From Breoghania sp. (lineage in GTDB: Bacteria > Pseudomonadota > Alphaproteobacteria > Rhizobiales > Stappiaceae): a stretch of DNA of 64,000 nt. The position numbers and the translations under genes are program-made. The notes beneath the pieces are model-generated. The model had not been told where the DNA came from. It worked only from the letters and a program-made list of their open reading frames with translations, and searched no databases. Shown here one piece after another: positions 17,631 through 27,405 of the stretch (the first letter of the stretch is position 1; every line of letters starts with the position of its first letter). Where the stretch lies: the NCBI RefSeq assembly GCF_963674635.1, contig NZ_OY771475.1:1302001-1366000 (forward strand), read 5' to 3'.

Positions 17631-17722
17631 GAAACAGAGTCAAGTGCTTCTCAGGCTGAATCCGAAAACCGTTATAACCACATGAGAATACGGCTCATTT
17701 TCCAGACGATGGATCGCCGGGC

Positions 17723-18022
17723 ATGAGTGCGCCTCCTGCCCGGTCCTTTCTGGATACACCCTATGCCCGCATTCTCGCGCTTGCCGTCGCCTTGCTGATG
17801 GCGGCGCTGCTCGGCTGGCTCAATCGGGATGCGCTCTTCGCGCCAGCCCCCGTATCCCCCTCGGCAAAACGAGCCAATCCCGAGCTGGAAGCCTGCCTGT
17901 CCGAACGCGTTGGTGCGGTGGACCGGATGCGCAAGGAAGGCGTCGTGAACGCGCGCCAATATGACGAGTTCCGCACCCGCGCGGAAGACTACTGCACCGC
18001 ACGTTTTCCGCCCACGCAGTAG
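17723..18022 (+). CDS. Small single-pass membrane protein, unknown function
   Basis: A 99-residue protein with one transmembrane segment (about 15-33, ARILALAVALLMAALLGWL), a proline-rich linker and a charged C-terminal part, presumably periplasmic, holding two cysteines (LEACLSER and EDYCTARF) about 36 residues apart that could form a disulfide. It lies 92 bp after moaA and ends 41 bp from convergent mfd. Not recognised. The clean membrane topology and codon use like its neighbours argue that it is real. Confidence 0.65.
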   Translation: MSAPPARSFLDTPYARILALAVALLMAALLGWLNRDALFAPAPVSPSAKRANPELEACLSERVGAVDRMRKEGVVNARQYDEFRTRAEDYCTARFPPTQ

Positions 18023-18063
18023 CTGGCAGGGACGGGATACGGGCCCCGCCCCCCTTTCGGTAG

Positions 18064-21000
18064 TCAGGCCGCGGCTTCGGCCAGCCTCACCAGCTTCGTC
18101 AGCACCACGGCCACGCCTTTCAGCCGTTCCAGTTCGTTCGCCCAATCGCGCACCAGAACGATCTTCTGGTCGGGGCGGATCTTGGCCAGCACACCCTGTT
18201 CGGTGATGTAGCCGACAAGACCCGCCGGGTTCGCGAACTCGTTGTTGCGGAAGCCGATGACGACGCCCTTGGGACCGGCATCGATCTTCTCCACATTGGC
18301 CTGACGGCAAAGCCCCTTGATGAAGACGATCTTCAACAGATGCTCCACCTCGGTGGGCAGCGGGCCAAACCGGTCGATCAGTTCCGCGCCGAAGGAATCG
18401 ATTTCACCTGCATCGGTCAGATCTGCCAGACGACGATAGAGATCGAGGCGGAGCTGGAGATCGGCCACATAGTGATCGGGGATGAGGACCGGCGTGCCGA
18501 CATTGATCTGCGGCGACCAGTGATCGTCGCCCGCCATCTCGTCGCCGTCGCGAAGCTGGGCGACCGCCTCTTCCAGCATCTGCTGGTAAAGCTCGAAGCC
18601 CACTTCCTTGATGTGGCCTGACTGCTCCTCGCCCAGCAGGTTGCCCGCGCCGCGAATGTCGAGATCGTGGCTGGCAAGCTGGAACCCTGCGCCCAGCGCT
18701 TCCAATGACTGAAGCACCTTGAGGCGACGTTCCGCCTGTGGGGTGAGCGTCTTGTTGGCGGGCACGGTGAACAGCGCATAGGCGCGCGTCTTGGACCGGC
18801 CGACGCGTCCTCGGATCTGATAAAGCTGGGCAAGGCCGAACATGTCCGCACGATGCACGATCAGCGTATTGGCGGTTGGAATATCCAGGCCGGATTCCAC
18901 GATCGTCGTCGACAACAGCACGTCATACTTGCCGTCATAAAAGGCATTCATGACGTCATCAAGCTCGCCCGGCGCCATCTGTCCGTGGGCAACCGCGACC
19001 TTCACTTCCGGCACCATCTCCGCCAGGAATTCGCGCCGCTCTGCGAGATCCGAAACACGCGGAACGACATAGAAGGACTGCCCGCCGCGATAGTGCTCGC
19101 GCAGCAGCGTTTCGCGCACGATCAGCGGATCGAAGGGCGAGATGAAGGTGCGCACCGCCAGACGATCCACCGGCGGTGTGGCGATCAGCGACAGGCCACG
19201 CACGCCCGTCAGCGCCATCTGCATGGTGCGCGGGATCGGAGTGGCCGAGAGGGTCAGCACGTGGATGTCGGAGCGCAATTCCTTCAACCGTTCCTTGTGC
19301 TTCACGCCGAAATGCTGCTCTTCGTCGATGATCAGCAGGCCCAGATCCTTGAAGGCGATGGATTTGCCCAGAAGCGCGTGGGTGCCAACAACGATATCGA
19401 CCGTGCCGTCGGCGACTTCCCTTTTCGTCTGGTTCAATGCCTTGGGTCCGACCATGCGCGAGGCCTGCGCCACGCGCACGGGAAGCCCGTGGAAGCGTTC
19501 GGAGAAGGTCTTGTAGTGCTGGCGGGCGAGAAGCGTGGTTGGCACCACAACCGCCACCTGACGCCCCGACATGGCGACAAGGAAGGCAGCGCGCAGCGCC
19601 ACTTCCGTCTTGCCGAAGCCGACATCGCCGCAGACGAGCCGGTCCATCGGGCGGCCCGAGCCCAGATCCTCGAAAACGGCTTCGATGGAGTTGAGCTGGT
19701 CCTCTGTCTCCTCATAGGGGAAGCGGGCTGCGAATTCGTCGTAGATGCCTTCCGGAATACCGATGGTGGGCGCGGTGCGCAGCGCACGGGCAGCCGCCGT
19801 CTTGATCAGGCCATCGGCGATTTCGCGAATGCGCTGCTTCATGCGCGCCTTGCGCGCCTGCCACTGGCCTCCGCCAAGCCGGTCAAGGGTGGCGTCCATG
19901 TCCTCCGAGCCGTAACGGCTCAGGAGTTCGAGGTTTTCGACCGGCAGATAGAGCTTGTCGCCGCCGTGATATTGCAGCTCGAGGCAGTCATGCGGCGCGC
20001 CCGCGGCGTCGATCGTCTTCAGACCGACGAAACGCCCGATACCATGATCGACATGGACGACCAGATCGCCTTCCGAGAGGCTGGAAATCTCGGACAGGAA
20101 ATCAGACGCCTTCTTGGTACGCTTGCGCTGGCGCACGAGGCGGTCGCCGAGAATGTCCTGTTCGCAGATAAAGGCGAATTTGCCGATCTCGAAGCCCGTC
20201 TCAAGACCGAGCACCGCGAGCGCGGCCATACCCTGCGGCAGGGCCGAGACGCCGCCCAGAGATTCCACCGGCGCGATGCGTTCCAGCCCGTGGTCGCTCA
20301 GCACCTGGCCCAGACGATCCCGAGAGCCTTCCGACCAGCAGGCGATGATCACGCGCTTGCTGTCCTTGCGAAGCGCGGAAACATGCTGGATCAGCGCATC
20401 GAAGACATTGACATCACCGGCTGCGCGCTCAGCCGCAAAGGTGCGCCCCTGCCGACCGCCCAGATCGACAATATCGCCCTGTCCTTCCGGCACGGAGAAG
20501 GGGTTCATCCGCGCGGTGGTGTGAGCGGAGACGCGTTCGCTCCAGCCATTCTGCGTGAGATAAATGGTGCGCGGCGCAACGGGCTTGTAGGGAACCGCGC
20601 CGGAGCCGGCACTCTTCTCCATCGCCTCGCGCCGGGCTTCGAAATGGTCCTGAATGGACTTCAGGCGTTCCGATACCGCATCCTCGACCAGCGGATCGAA
20701 GACGATGGGCGCGTCGCCGGTATAGTCGAAGAGCGTTTCGGTCTCTTCGTGAAAAAGCGGCAGCCAGTGTTCCATGCCCGCATAGCGTCGGCCTTCGCTC
20801 ACCGACTGGTAGAGCGCGTCGTCGCGGGTCGCCGCGCCGAATTCCAGGACATAGTTGCGGCGGAAGCGGGAGATCGTTTCCGGCGACAGCACAACCTCGC
20901 TCATGGGCACCATGTCGAGGCGTTTCATCTGGGCGACGGTGCGCTGCGTTTCGGGATCGAAGGTGCGGATCGATTCCAGCGTATCGCCGAAGAAATCGAG

Positions 21001-21558
21001 GCGCACAGGCAGATCCGTGCCAGGCGCGAAGAGATCGAGGATGCCGCCGCGCACGGCGTATTCGCCGGTGTCACGCACCGTGGGCGTGCGCATGTAGCCG
21101 TTCAGTTCCAGCGAGGAGACGAGTTCGCTCATGTCGAGGCGGTTTCCGGGCGCCGCCGTCCAGGAATGGGTCTTCATCCATTCACGGGAGGGGATGCGCT
21201 GGAGAGCGGCGTTCACGGTGGTCATCAGCACCAGCGGACGTTCCCGAGCGCTGTCGCGCACCAGCGCCGCCAGCACGTTCAACCGACGCGCGACCACCCC
21301 GCCATTGGGCGAGACGCGGTCATAGGGCAGACAGTCCCACGAAGGGAGCTGGAGCACATCGACATTGCGATCGAAAAAGCCCAGCGCATCGGCGGCAGCC
21401 TGCATGCGCTGACCATCGCGCGCAACGTAGACGAGGGCTGGAACGGATTTCCGTTCCTTCGCCAGTTCCGCCAGCACCAACGCTTCGGCGCCATCCGGCG
21501 TCGCCGACAACGTCACGCCATCATGAGCGGTGAAGAGCCCCTTCAGCGCCTTGAACAT
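18064..21558 (-). CDS. mfd: Transcription-repair coupling factor Mfd
   Basis: Removes RNA polymerase stalled at DNA lesions and recruits UvrA. About 1164 residues, close to the family norm. Recognisable in order: the UvrB-like N-terminal domains (LPSWDCLPYDRVSPNG near 75), the RNA polymerase-interacting domain beginning around SEGDLVVHVDHGIGRFVGL, the RecG-like translocase with Walker A GDVGFGKTEVALRAAF, DEEQ box IIDEEQHFGVKHK, motif III LSATPIPRTMQMA and the QIRGRVGRS motif, then the C-terminal TRCF domain. The start is the ATG at 21558 (MFKALKG) with GAGG 5 nt ahead; the extra 23 codons upstream look non-coding. Downstream of sdhE on the same strand. Confidence 0.97.
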   Translation of the reverse strand: MFKALKGLFTAHDGVTLSATPDGAEALVLAELAKERKSVPALVYVARDGQRMQAAADALGFFDRNVDVLQLPSWDCLPYDRVSPNGGVVARRLNVLAALVRDSARERPLVLMTTVNAALQRIPSREWMKTHSWTAAPGNRLDMSELVSSLELNGYMRTPTVRDTGEYAVRGGILDLFAPGTDLPVRLDFFGDTLESIRTFDPETQRTVAQMKRLDMVPMSEVVLSPETISRFRRNYVLEFGAATRDDALYQSVSEGRRYAGMEHWLPLFHEETETLFDYTGDAPIVFDPLVEDAVSERLKSIQDHFEARREAMEKSAGSGAVPYKPVAPRTIYLTQNGWSERVSAHTTARMNPFSVPEGQGDIVDLGGRQGRTFAAERAAGDVNVFDALIQHVSALRKDSKRVIIACWSEGSRDRLGQVLSDHGLERIAPVESLGGVSALPQGMAALAVLGLETGFEIGKFAFICEQDILGDRLVRQRKRTKKASDFLSEISSLSEGDLVVHVDHGIGRFVGLKTIDAAGAPHDCLELQYHGGDKLYLPVENLELLSRYGSEDMDATLDRLGGGQWQARKARMKQRIREIADGLIKTAAARALRTAPTIGIPEGIYDEFAARFPYEETEDQLNSIEAVFEDLGSGRPMDRLVCGDVGFGKTEVALRAAFLVAMSGRQVAVVVPTTLLARQHYKTFSERFHGLPVRVAQASRMVGPKALNQTKREVADGTVDIVVGTHALLGKSIAFKDLGLLIIDEEQHFGVKHKERLKELRSDIHVLTLSATPIPRTMQMALTGVRGLSLIATPPVDRLAVRTFISPFDPLIVRETLLREHYRGGQSFYVVPRVSDLAERREFLAEMVPEVKVAVAHGQMAPGELDDVMNAFYDGKYDVLLSTTIVESGLDIPTANTLIVHRADMFGLAQLYQIRGRVGRSKTRAYALFTVPANKTLTPQAERRLKVLQSLEALGAGFQLASHDLDIRGAGNLLGEEQSGHIKEVGFELYQQMLEEAVAQLRDGDEMAGDDHWSPQINVGTPVLIPDHYVADLQLRLDLYRRLADLTDAGEIDSFGAELIDRFGPLPTEVEHLLKIVFIKGLCRQANVEKIDAGPKGVVIGFRNNEFANPAGLVGYITEQGVLAKIRPDQKIVLVRDWANELERLKGVAVVLTKLVRLAEAAA

Positions 21559-21732
21559 CAAAGCCTCATTCCTTCTCGCACAGCCCGTGCTTTCCCTCAG
21601 GCTGCAACAGCAATTTCGCCCCGGCACGGCGCAGCACGCTGCAAAACACGCACCAGGTTCTGGATTACAGATTTACCGCAATGCAACACCCAGAGCGTTG
21701 CTCGCAGTCCGCTCACACACCTCTTTGCAAGG

Positions 21733-22038
21733 TCACGCAGGCGTATGAAAAGCCATGACCGAGCGGAACATGGCCGTATCGTATTCGGCAGGCGCAGGCT
21801 TGCGGCCGGTAAGCCAGTCAAGAAGATCGGCGTCCGCCGCATCCATCAGATGCTCCAGCGCATCCATGTCCTCTTCGCTCAGATCCGCGATATGTGCATC
21901 GCAGAACCCGCCCAGCAGCAAGTCCATTTCCTTGGTGCCGCGATGCCAGCAACGGAACAGGATGCGCTTTCGCCGTGCGTCCAGACCATCGCTGCTGCGC
22001 GCGCTTGTGGAAGCGTTCGTGGAAGTGGAATGCGACAT
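21733..22038 (-). CDS. sdhE: FAD assembly factor SdhE
   Basis: Small soluble protein that promotes covalent flavinylation of succinate dehydrogenase SdhA. 101 residues from the ATG at 22038, which follows GAGG by 11 nt. The diagnostic stretch RRKRILFRCWHRGTKEMD contains the RGxxE motif that contacts FAD/SdhA, and DALEHLMDAADADLLDWLTGR is the usual end of the helical bundle. The N-terminal Ser/Thr-rich tail is longer than in E. coli. It lies between mfd and divergent recG, an order common in Rhizobiales. Confidence 0.92.
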   Translation of the reverse strand: MSHSTSTNASTSARSSDGLDARRKRILFRCWHRGTKEMDLLLGGFCDAHIADLSEEDMDALEHLMDAADADLLDWLTGRKPAPAEYDTAMFRSVMAFHTPA

Positions 22039-22257
22039 GGGGATATCAACCTCTTCGTCACGGGCCACGCTTGGCAAAGCAATGCGGCCTTGGGCGTTCA
22101 CGAGCCTGTATAGCGACAGCGCCGCCCAATGTCAGCGCCTCTACGCAACACACCTGAACAATGCACCTCGCGGCATTGCCGAACCGCCTCCCGGCATGCC
22201 AAATGAGACAAGCACTCATGACGCCACCTCCCTCTTTCGCATCCGACAGAAAAAGCC

Positions 22258-24356
22258 ATGCGCCCGCCCCTGCTCGATCCTCTCTTTGCCGCTGCAACCG
22301 ACCTGCCCGGTATCGGGCCTAAGGTTGAAAAGCTGCTCAAAGGCCTGCTGGGCGTCTCCGAACGCGATGTGCGCATCGGCGACCTTCTCTTCCACCTGCC
22401 CCATTCCGTCATTGACAGACGCCGCCAGCCAGGCATCGCCAATGCGCCGGAAGGCGCGATCGTGACGCTGAAGGTGCATGTGGACCGCCATCAGGCAGCC
22501 CCGGCCTCCTCTCGCGCGCCCTACAAGGTGCTCGCCCATGACGAAACGGGCGACGTCCAGCTCGTCTTCTTCCATGCGCGGCGTGACTGGCTGGAGCGTA
22601 CGCTTCCCATTGGCGAGACGCGGTATGTGAGCGGCAAGGTCGAATGGTTCAATGGCCGCGCACAGATGGTCCATCCCGATCACATGGTGGACGAGGAAGA
22701 CTTCGCGACCATGCCGCTGGTGGAACCGGTCTATCCGATGACGGCAGGCCTCTCGCCCAAGACGCTGCAAAAGGCCATCGGCGCGGCGCTGGCGCTCGTG
22801 CCGGAGGTGCCGGAATGGCTGGATGAGGCCCATGCGGCGCGCGAACACTGGCCGGAGTTCAAGAGCGCGCTGGAAACCGCGCACCGGCCAGACGACCCTC
22901 GCGACATCGCCGCCACCGCGCCCGCCATTTGTCGTCTTGCCTATGACGAGTTTCTGGCAAGCCAGCTTGCGCTCGCCATGGTGCGCGCGCATATGCGCAA
23001 GACGGCAGGCGTCGCGCGCATGTCCAATGGACGGTTGAAGCAGAAGATCCTTGCCGCCCTGCCCTTCGACCTCACGCCCGGACAGGTGCAGGCCATTGCC
23101 GACATCGAGGGAGACCTTTCCAAGCCGGAGCGCATGTTGCGGCTTGTTCAGGGCGATGTGGGTGCCGGCAAGACGCTGGTCGGCCTCATCGCCATGGCGC
23201 ATGTGGTGGAAGCGGGAAGTCAGGCGGCCATGATGGCGCCGACGGAGCTGCTTGCCCGCCAGCACCTTCGCTCCATTGAGCCCTTGTGCGAGGCGGCGGG
23301 CATCAAGGCACGGCTTTTGACCGGCAAGGCAAAGCCCGCCGAGCGCCGCGAGATCCTTGAGGGCTGGCGACGGGTGAAATCGACATTCTCGTGGGCACCC
23401 ATGCGCTCTTTCAGGCAACCATCGAGTTTCGCGACCTGGCATTGGCGGTGGTCGATGAACAGCACCGTTTCGGTGTGCATCAGCGGCTGGCGCTTCAGAG
23501 CAAAGGGCGCGGCGTCGATGTGCTGGTAATGACCGCCACCCCCATTCCGCGCACACTGGTGTTGACCTATTTCGGCGACATGGAAGTCTCGCAGCTTCCC
23601 GACAAACCGGCGGGCCGCCAGCCCATCGAGACCCGTACGGTCTCGCTCGACAGGTTGAGCGATGTCGTTGACGGCCTGCAGCGCGCTCTCAATGACGGGC
23701 AGAAGGTCTACTGGGTGTGCCCGCTTGTCGAGGAATCGGAAATTCTCGATGTCACAGCGGCGGAAGAGCGATACGCAACCCTTGTCCAGGTGTTCGGCAA
23801 TGCGGTCAGCCTCGTCCATGGGCGCATGAGCGCCGCGGAAAAAGACGAGGCCATGAATGCCTTCAAGAGCGGGGAGACGCGCATTCTCGTTGCAACCACG
23901 GTCATCGAGGTGGGTGTCGATGTGTCGGACGCCACCATCATCGTGATCGAGCATGCGGAACGCTTCGGCCTTGCCCAGCTCCACCAGCTACGCGGACGTG
24001 TGGGGCGCGGCGAGCGCGCCTCCACCTGCCTGCTGCTCTACAAGGGCCCCCTTGGCGAGACGGCGAAGGCGCGACTGGCAATCATGCGCGAGACCAATGA
24101 CGGCTTTCTTATTGCGGAGGAAGACCTGCGGCTTCGCGGTGAAGGTGAAATTCTTGGGACGCGCCAGAGCGGCATGCCCGGTTTCCGCATCGCCCAGATC
24201 GAAGCCCATGCCGCATTGATGGAGACGGCGCGCGCCGATGCGCGACTGATCCTTGCCAACGACCCCGAACTTGAGGGCCCGCGCGGCCAAGCGCTGCGGC
24301 TGCTTCTCTACATTTTCGGACGGGACGAAGCGATCCGTCTGCTTCGAGCAGGATAG
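22258..24356 (+). pseudogene. recG: ATP-dependent DNA helicase RecG, interrupted by a one-base frameshift
   Basis: RecG remodels stalled replication forks and Holliday junctions. The coding sequence is in two frames. The first part (22258 to about 23364) has the wedge/OB domain and Walker A GDVGAGKTLV (residues 299-306) and runs to RREILEG; the second part (from 23365) continues with the expected DILVGTHALFQ, DEQHRFGVHQRL, TATPIPRTL and LRGRVGRGE helicase motifs. Between them GGC-TGG-CGA reads correctly if one C is restored between 23364 and 23365 (GGC-CTG-GCG-ACG-GGT). With that base the gene is 2100 bp, 699 residues, normal for RecG. Flanking sequence is undamaged, so a sequencing or assembly error is more likely than a true pseudogene; glmS nearby has the same kind of lesion. 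Confidence 0.95.
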
Positions 24357-24373
24357 AGCGCACCTGCGGCCAA

Positions 24374-25069
24374 TCAACCGTCTATCGTCTCACGTTCCTT
24401 CTGGGCCGGATTGGTAATCTCGATCTGCTCGGGCAGCTTCTTGTCACCCGGCTTGTAGGGCGGCGTGACGAGACCTGCGGAAATCACCAGCTTGGCGGCG
24501 TCCTCCACCGTCATGTCGAGCAAGATCACCTCCGCCCGCGGCACGAAAAGCAGAAAACCGGATGTCGGGTTCGGAGTTGTCGGCAGAAAGACCGAAATCA
24601 GGTCATGGCCGTCCTTGTGCCCATCGAGCTTGGCAGCCACTTCGCCGCGCGTATCCGTCGCGAGGAAGACGATGGCCCATAGGCCCCGGCGCGGATATTC
24701 GATGATGCCGGCCTTCTTGAAGCTGGATCCGCTGTCCGACAGCACTGTCTCGAAAATCTGCTTCAGGCCGCTGTAGAGATTGCGCACCAGAGGCATCTTG
24801 CCGAGAATTTGCTCGCCAAAAGACAGAAGCGAGCGCCCGGCAATGTTGGCTGCCAGGAACCCAAGAATGATCAGCACCATGATGGAAACGATCAGCCCGA
24901 CGCCGGGCACAGGGAACGGCAGATAGGTGTCGGGATTGTAATGGATCGGAAGCAGCGGCTTGACCCAGCCATCGACCCACTGGATCAGCGACCAGGTCAG
25001 GTAGAGCGTGATGCCGATCGGACCGGCAATGACAAGGCCGGTCAGAAAATAGGTACGCAACCGCCCCAT
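24374..25069 (-). CDS. DUF502 family membrane protein
   Basis: A 231-residue protein with two N-terminal transmembrane helices (about 6-29 YFLTGLVIAGPIGITLYLTW, and 57-80 VGLIVSIMVLIILGFLAA) and a soluble C-terminal domain with the conserved SGLKQIFETV, GIIEYPRRGLWAIVFL and FLPTTPNPTSGFLLFVP stretches. Related to plant COV (continuous vascular ring) proteins; the bacterial function is unknown. The start is the ATG at 25069, with GAGG 6 nt ahead, rather than the one at 25135. It is convergent with recG and lies downstream of glmS. Confidence 0.88.
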   Translation of the reverse strand: MGRLRTYFLTGLVIAGPIGITLYLTWSLIQWVDGWVKPLLPIHYNPDTYLPFPVPGVGLIVSIMVLIILGFLAANIAGRSLLSFGEQILGKMPLVRNLYSGLKQIFETVLSDSGSSFKKAGIIEYPRRGLWAIVFLATDTRGEVAAKLDGHKDGHDLISVFLPTTPNPTSGFLLFVPRAEVILLDMTVEDAAKLVISAGLVTPPYKPGDKKLPEQIEITNPAQKERETIDG

Positions 25070-25355
25070 AGGGTGCCTCGCCTTCAATTGTTGCCCGCCA
25101 GGATCATCCTGGCCAGGATCGCCAAGTATTTGCATTGTTTCGCGCTGCTACCATGCAAGGCAACGGCGCACATCGCGCCGCGCTGCCTCGACTTTGCTCT
25201 GCGGGCGAGAAAAATCTCGACCGGCACCATGTTGTAGAAGAACAACTCCTCAACAATGCGCCGGTTTCGCGTCCGTGTTGAGCCCTTTTTTAGGCCAAGC
25301 GCGGTTTGAACGACTGTTTTTGCGCCATTTCGCCTGCTTGCCGAGCGCTCACCGC

Positions 25356-27181
25356 TTATTCGACGGTGACCGACTTGGCCAGATTGCGCGGCTGATCGAC
25401 GTCCGTTCCCATGAAAACCGCCGTGTGATAGGCGAGAAGCTGGATCGGAATGGAATAGACGATCGGCGCAATCGTCGCAGGCACATCGGGCATGACGAGA
25501 GTTTCCAACGTCTCCACACCGGCGGAGTCGCTGCCCTTCTGATCCGTGATCAGAATGATCTGCCCGCCACGCGCAGCGACTTCCTGCATGTTCGACACCG
25601 TCTTTTCGAACACCTTGTCATGCGGCGCGATCACGATGACCGGCATGGTCTCGTCGATCAACGCGATGGGCCCGTGCTTCAACTCGCCCGCAGCGTAGCC
25701 CTCGGCGTGGATATAGGAGATTTCCTTGAGCTTCAGCGCGCCTTCCAGCGCCAGCGGATAGGACGATCCGCGCCCCAGATAGAGAATATCGCTTGCCTTG
25801 GAGAGGTTTCGCGCCAGACGCTCGATCTGCGGCTCAAGCTTCAGCGCCTCCACCATGAAGCGCGAACCTCGGTCAGCGCGCGCACGAGCTTCTGTTCGTC
25901 TTGCGCCGACAGGATATTGCGCTGACGCCCGGCGGCAACCGCCAGGCTCGCCAGAACCGAAAGCTGGCAGGTGAAGGCCTTCGTGGAAGCTACGCCGATT
26001 TCCGGCCCCGCGATGGTGGGGAAGATCACATCGGACTCACGCGCGATTGTCGATTCCTGAACATTGACCACAGCTCCGATATGCTGTTGCTCGGACCGGC
26101 AATAGCGCAGCGAGGCGAGCGTATCCGCCGTCTCGCCGGACTGCGAAATGAACAGCGCCAGCCCATCGGCATCGAGCGGGCTCTCGCGGTAGCGGAACTC
26201 CGAGGCCACATCGATATCGACCGGCAGGCGGGCCAGACGCTCGAACCAGTATTTCGCAGTCAGACCGGCGTAATAGGCCGTGCCGCAGGCCGTGATCACC
26301 ACGCGCTGGAGATCTGAAAAGTCGAAAGGCAAGCGCTCAGGCACCTTTGCCGTCATGGCATTCAGATCGAGATAATGCGCGAGCGTGCGGGCAATCACAT
26401 CCGGCTGCTCGTGAATCTCCTTGGCCATGAAATGGCGGTAATTGCCCTTGTCCACCATGGCGGCAGTGGCCGACGAAATGGAGATCGGTCGCTCCACAAC
26501 CATCCCGCTTTCATCGCGGATGGTCGCGGACTTGCGGTCGAGCACCACCCAGTCGCCATCGTCGAGATAGGAAACCTTGTTTGTGAAGGGCGCAAGCGCG
26601 ATGGCGTCGGAGCCGAGGAACATGGAGCCATCGCCGTAGCCCACGGCAAGCGGACTGCCGCGGCGTGCGCCGATCAACAGATCGTCCTCGCCTTCAAACA
26701 GGATCGCAAGAGAAAACGCGCCTTCCAGGCGGACCAGCGTCTTGGCGACGGCATCGACAGGGCTCATCCCCTTTCCAAGGCACAGGCCGATATACTGGCT
26801 GACGACCTCGGTATCGGTCTCCGTGGTAAAGGTTACCCCCTCGCCCGCCAGTTCCTCGCGCAGTTCACGAAAATTCTCAATGATGCCGTTATGGACGACG
26901 GCGACGCCCGGGCCCACATGGGGATGCGCATTGGCCTCGGTCGGCGCGCCATGCGTGGCCCAGCGTGTGTGGCCGATGCCGCTGTGCCCGGTCAATGGCT
27001 CGTTTTCCAGCCGCCCTTCCAGATTGCGCAGCTTTCCCTCGGCGCGGCAGCGCGTCAGAGCCCCGTCTTCAAGCGTGGCGACGCCGGCTGAGTCGTAACC
27101 GCGGTATTCAAGACGCTTCAACGCGTCGACCAGCAGAGGCGCCACAGGCTCCTGACCCAGAATTCCGATGATACCGCACAT
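25356..27181 (-). pseudogene. glmS: Glutamine-fructose-6-phosphate aminotransferase GlmS, interrupted by a one-base frameshift
   Basis: First enzyme of UDP-GlcNAc synthesis; makes glucosamine-6-phosphate. The N-terminal glutaminase half starts MCGIIGILG with the catalytic Cys2, and the isomerase half has two SIS domains (FISQSGETADTL, and LYLGRGSSYPLALEGALKLKE later), ending in the family C-terminus PRNLAKSVTVE. The frame breaks after LVRALTEV; restoring one G on the plus strand between 25864 and 25865 (C on the coding strand, GTT-CCG-CGC-TTC-ATG) joins both parts into exactly 608 residues, the canonical length. GlmS is essential unless amino sugars are supplied, so this is probably an assembly error. 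GAGG lies 7 nt ahead of the ATG. Upstream neighbour is glmU, the next enzymes in the same pathway. Confidence 0.96.
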
Positions 27182-27405
27182 AGATCGTCCTCACGCGTCA
27201 ACGCCCACCCGGTCACCCGTGTAATGGCGAACCGCGGTACAATTGAAATCAAATGCTATTTCAGACAATCCTGAAAGTTGAATTGACAGAAATCCCGTCG
27301 CCACGATTGGCCCCGGATTTTCGCGACTTTGTTCCCCGCCCGCCCACATCACGCGCAGGCTTTGTGACACCCACACGGTAATTTGTGAACCGCGCGTTAG
27401 CCGGG

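Noticed and set aside
18853..22113. 1086-codon open frame antisense to mfd
   Set aside because: High-GC codon use leaves the opposite strand open. The translation is rich in His, Arg, Gln and Asp without hydrophobic pattern, and mfd on the other strand has every family motif.
25840..25880. Programmed ribosomal frameshift in glmS
   Set aside because: There is no slippery heptamer or stimulatory hairpin evident, and GlmS is not known to use one; a missing base explains it better.
27182..27405. glmS ribozyme in the glmS leader
   Set aside because: The ribozyme is known from Gram-positive bacteria, and no matching core was seen in this 224-bp spacer.
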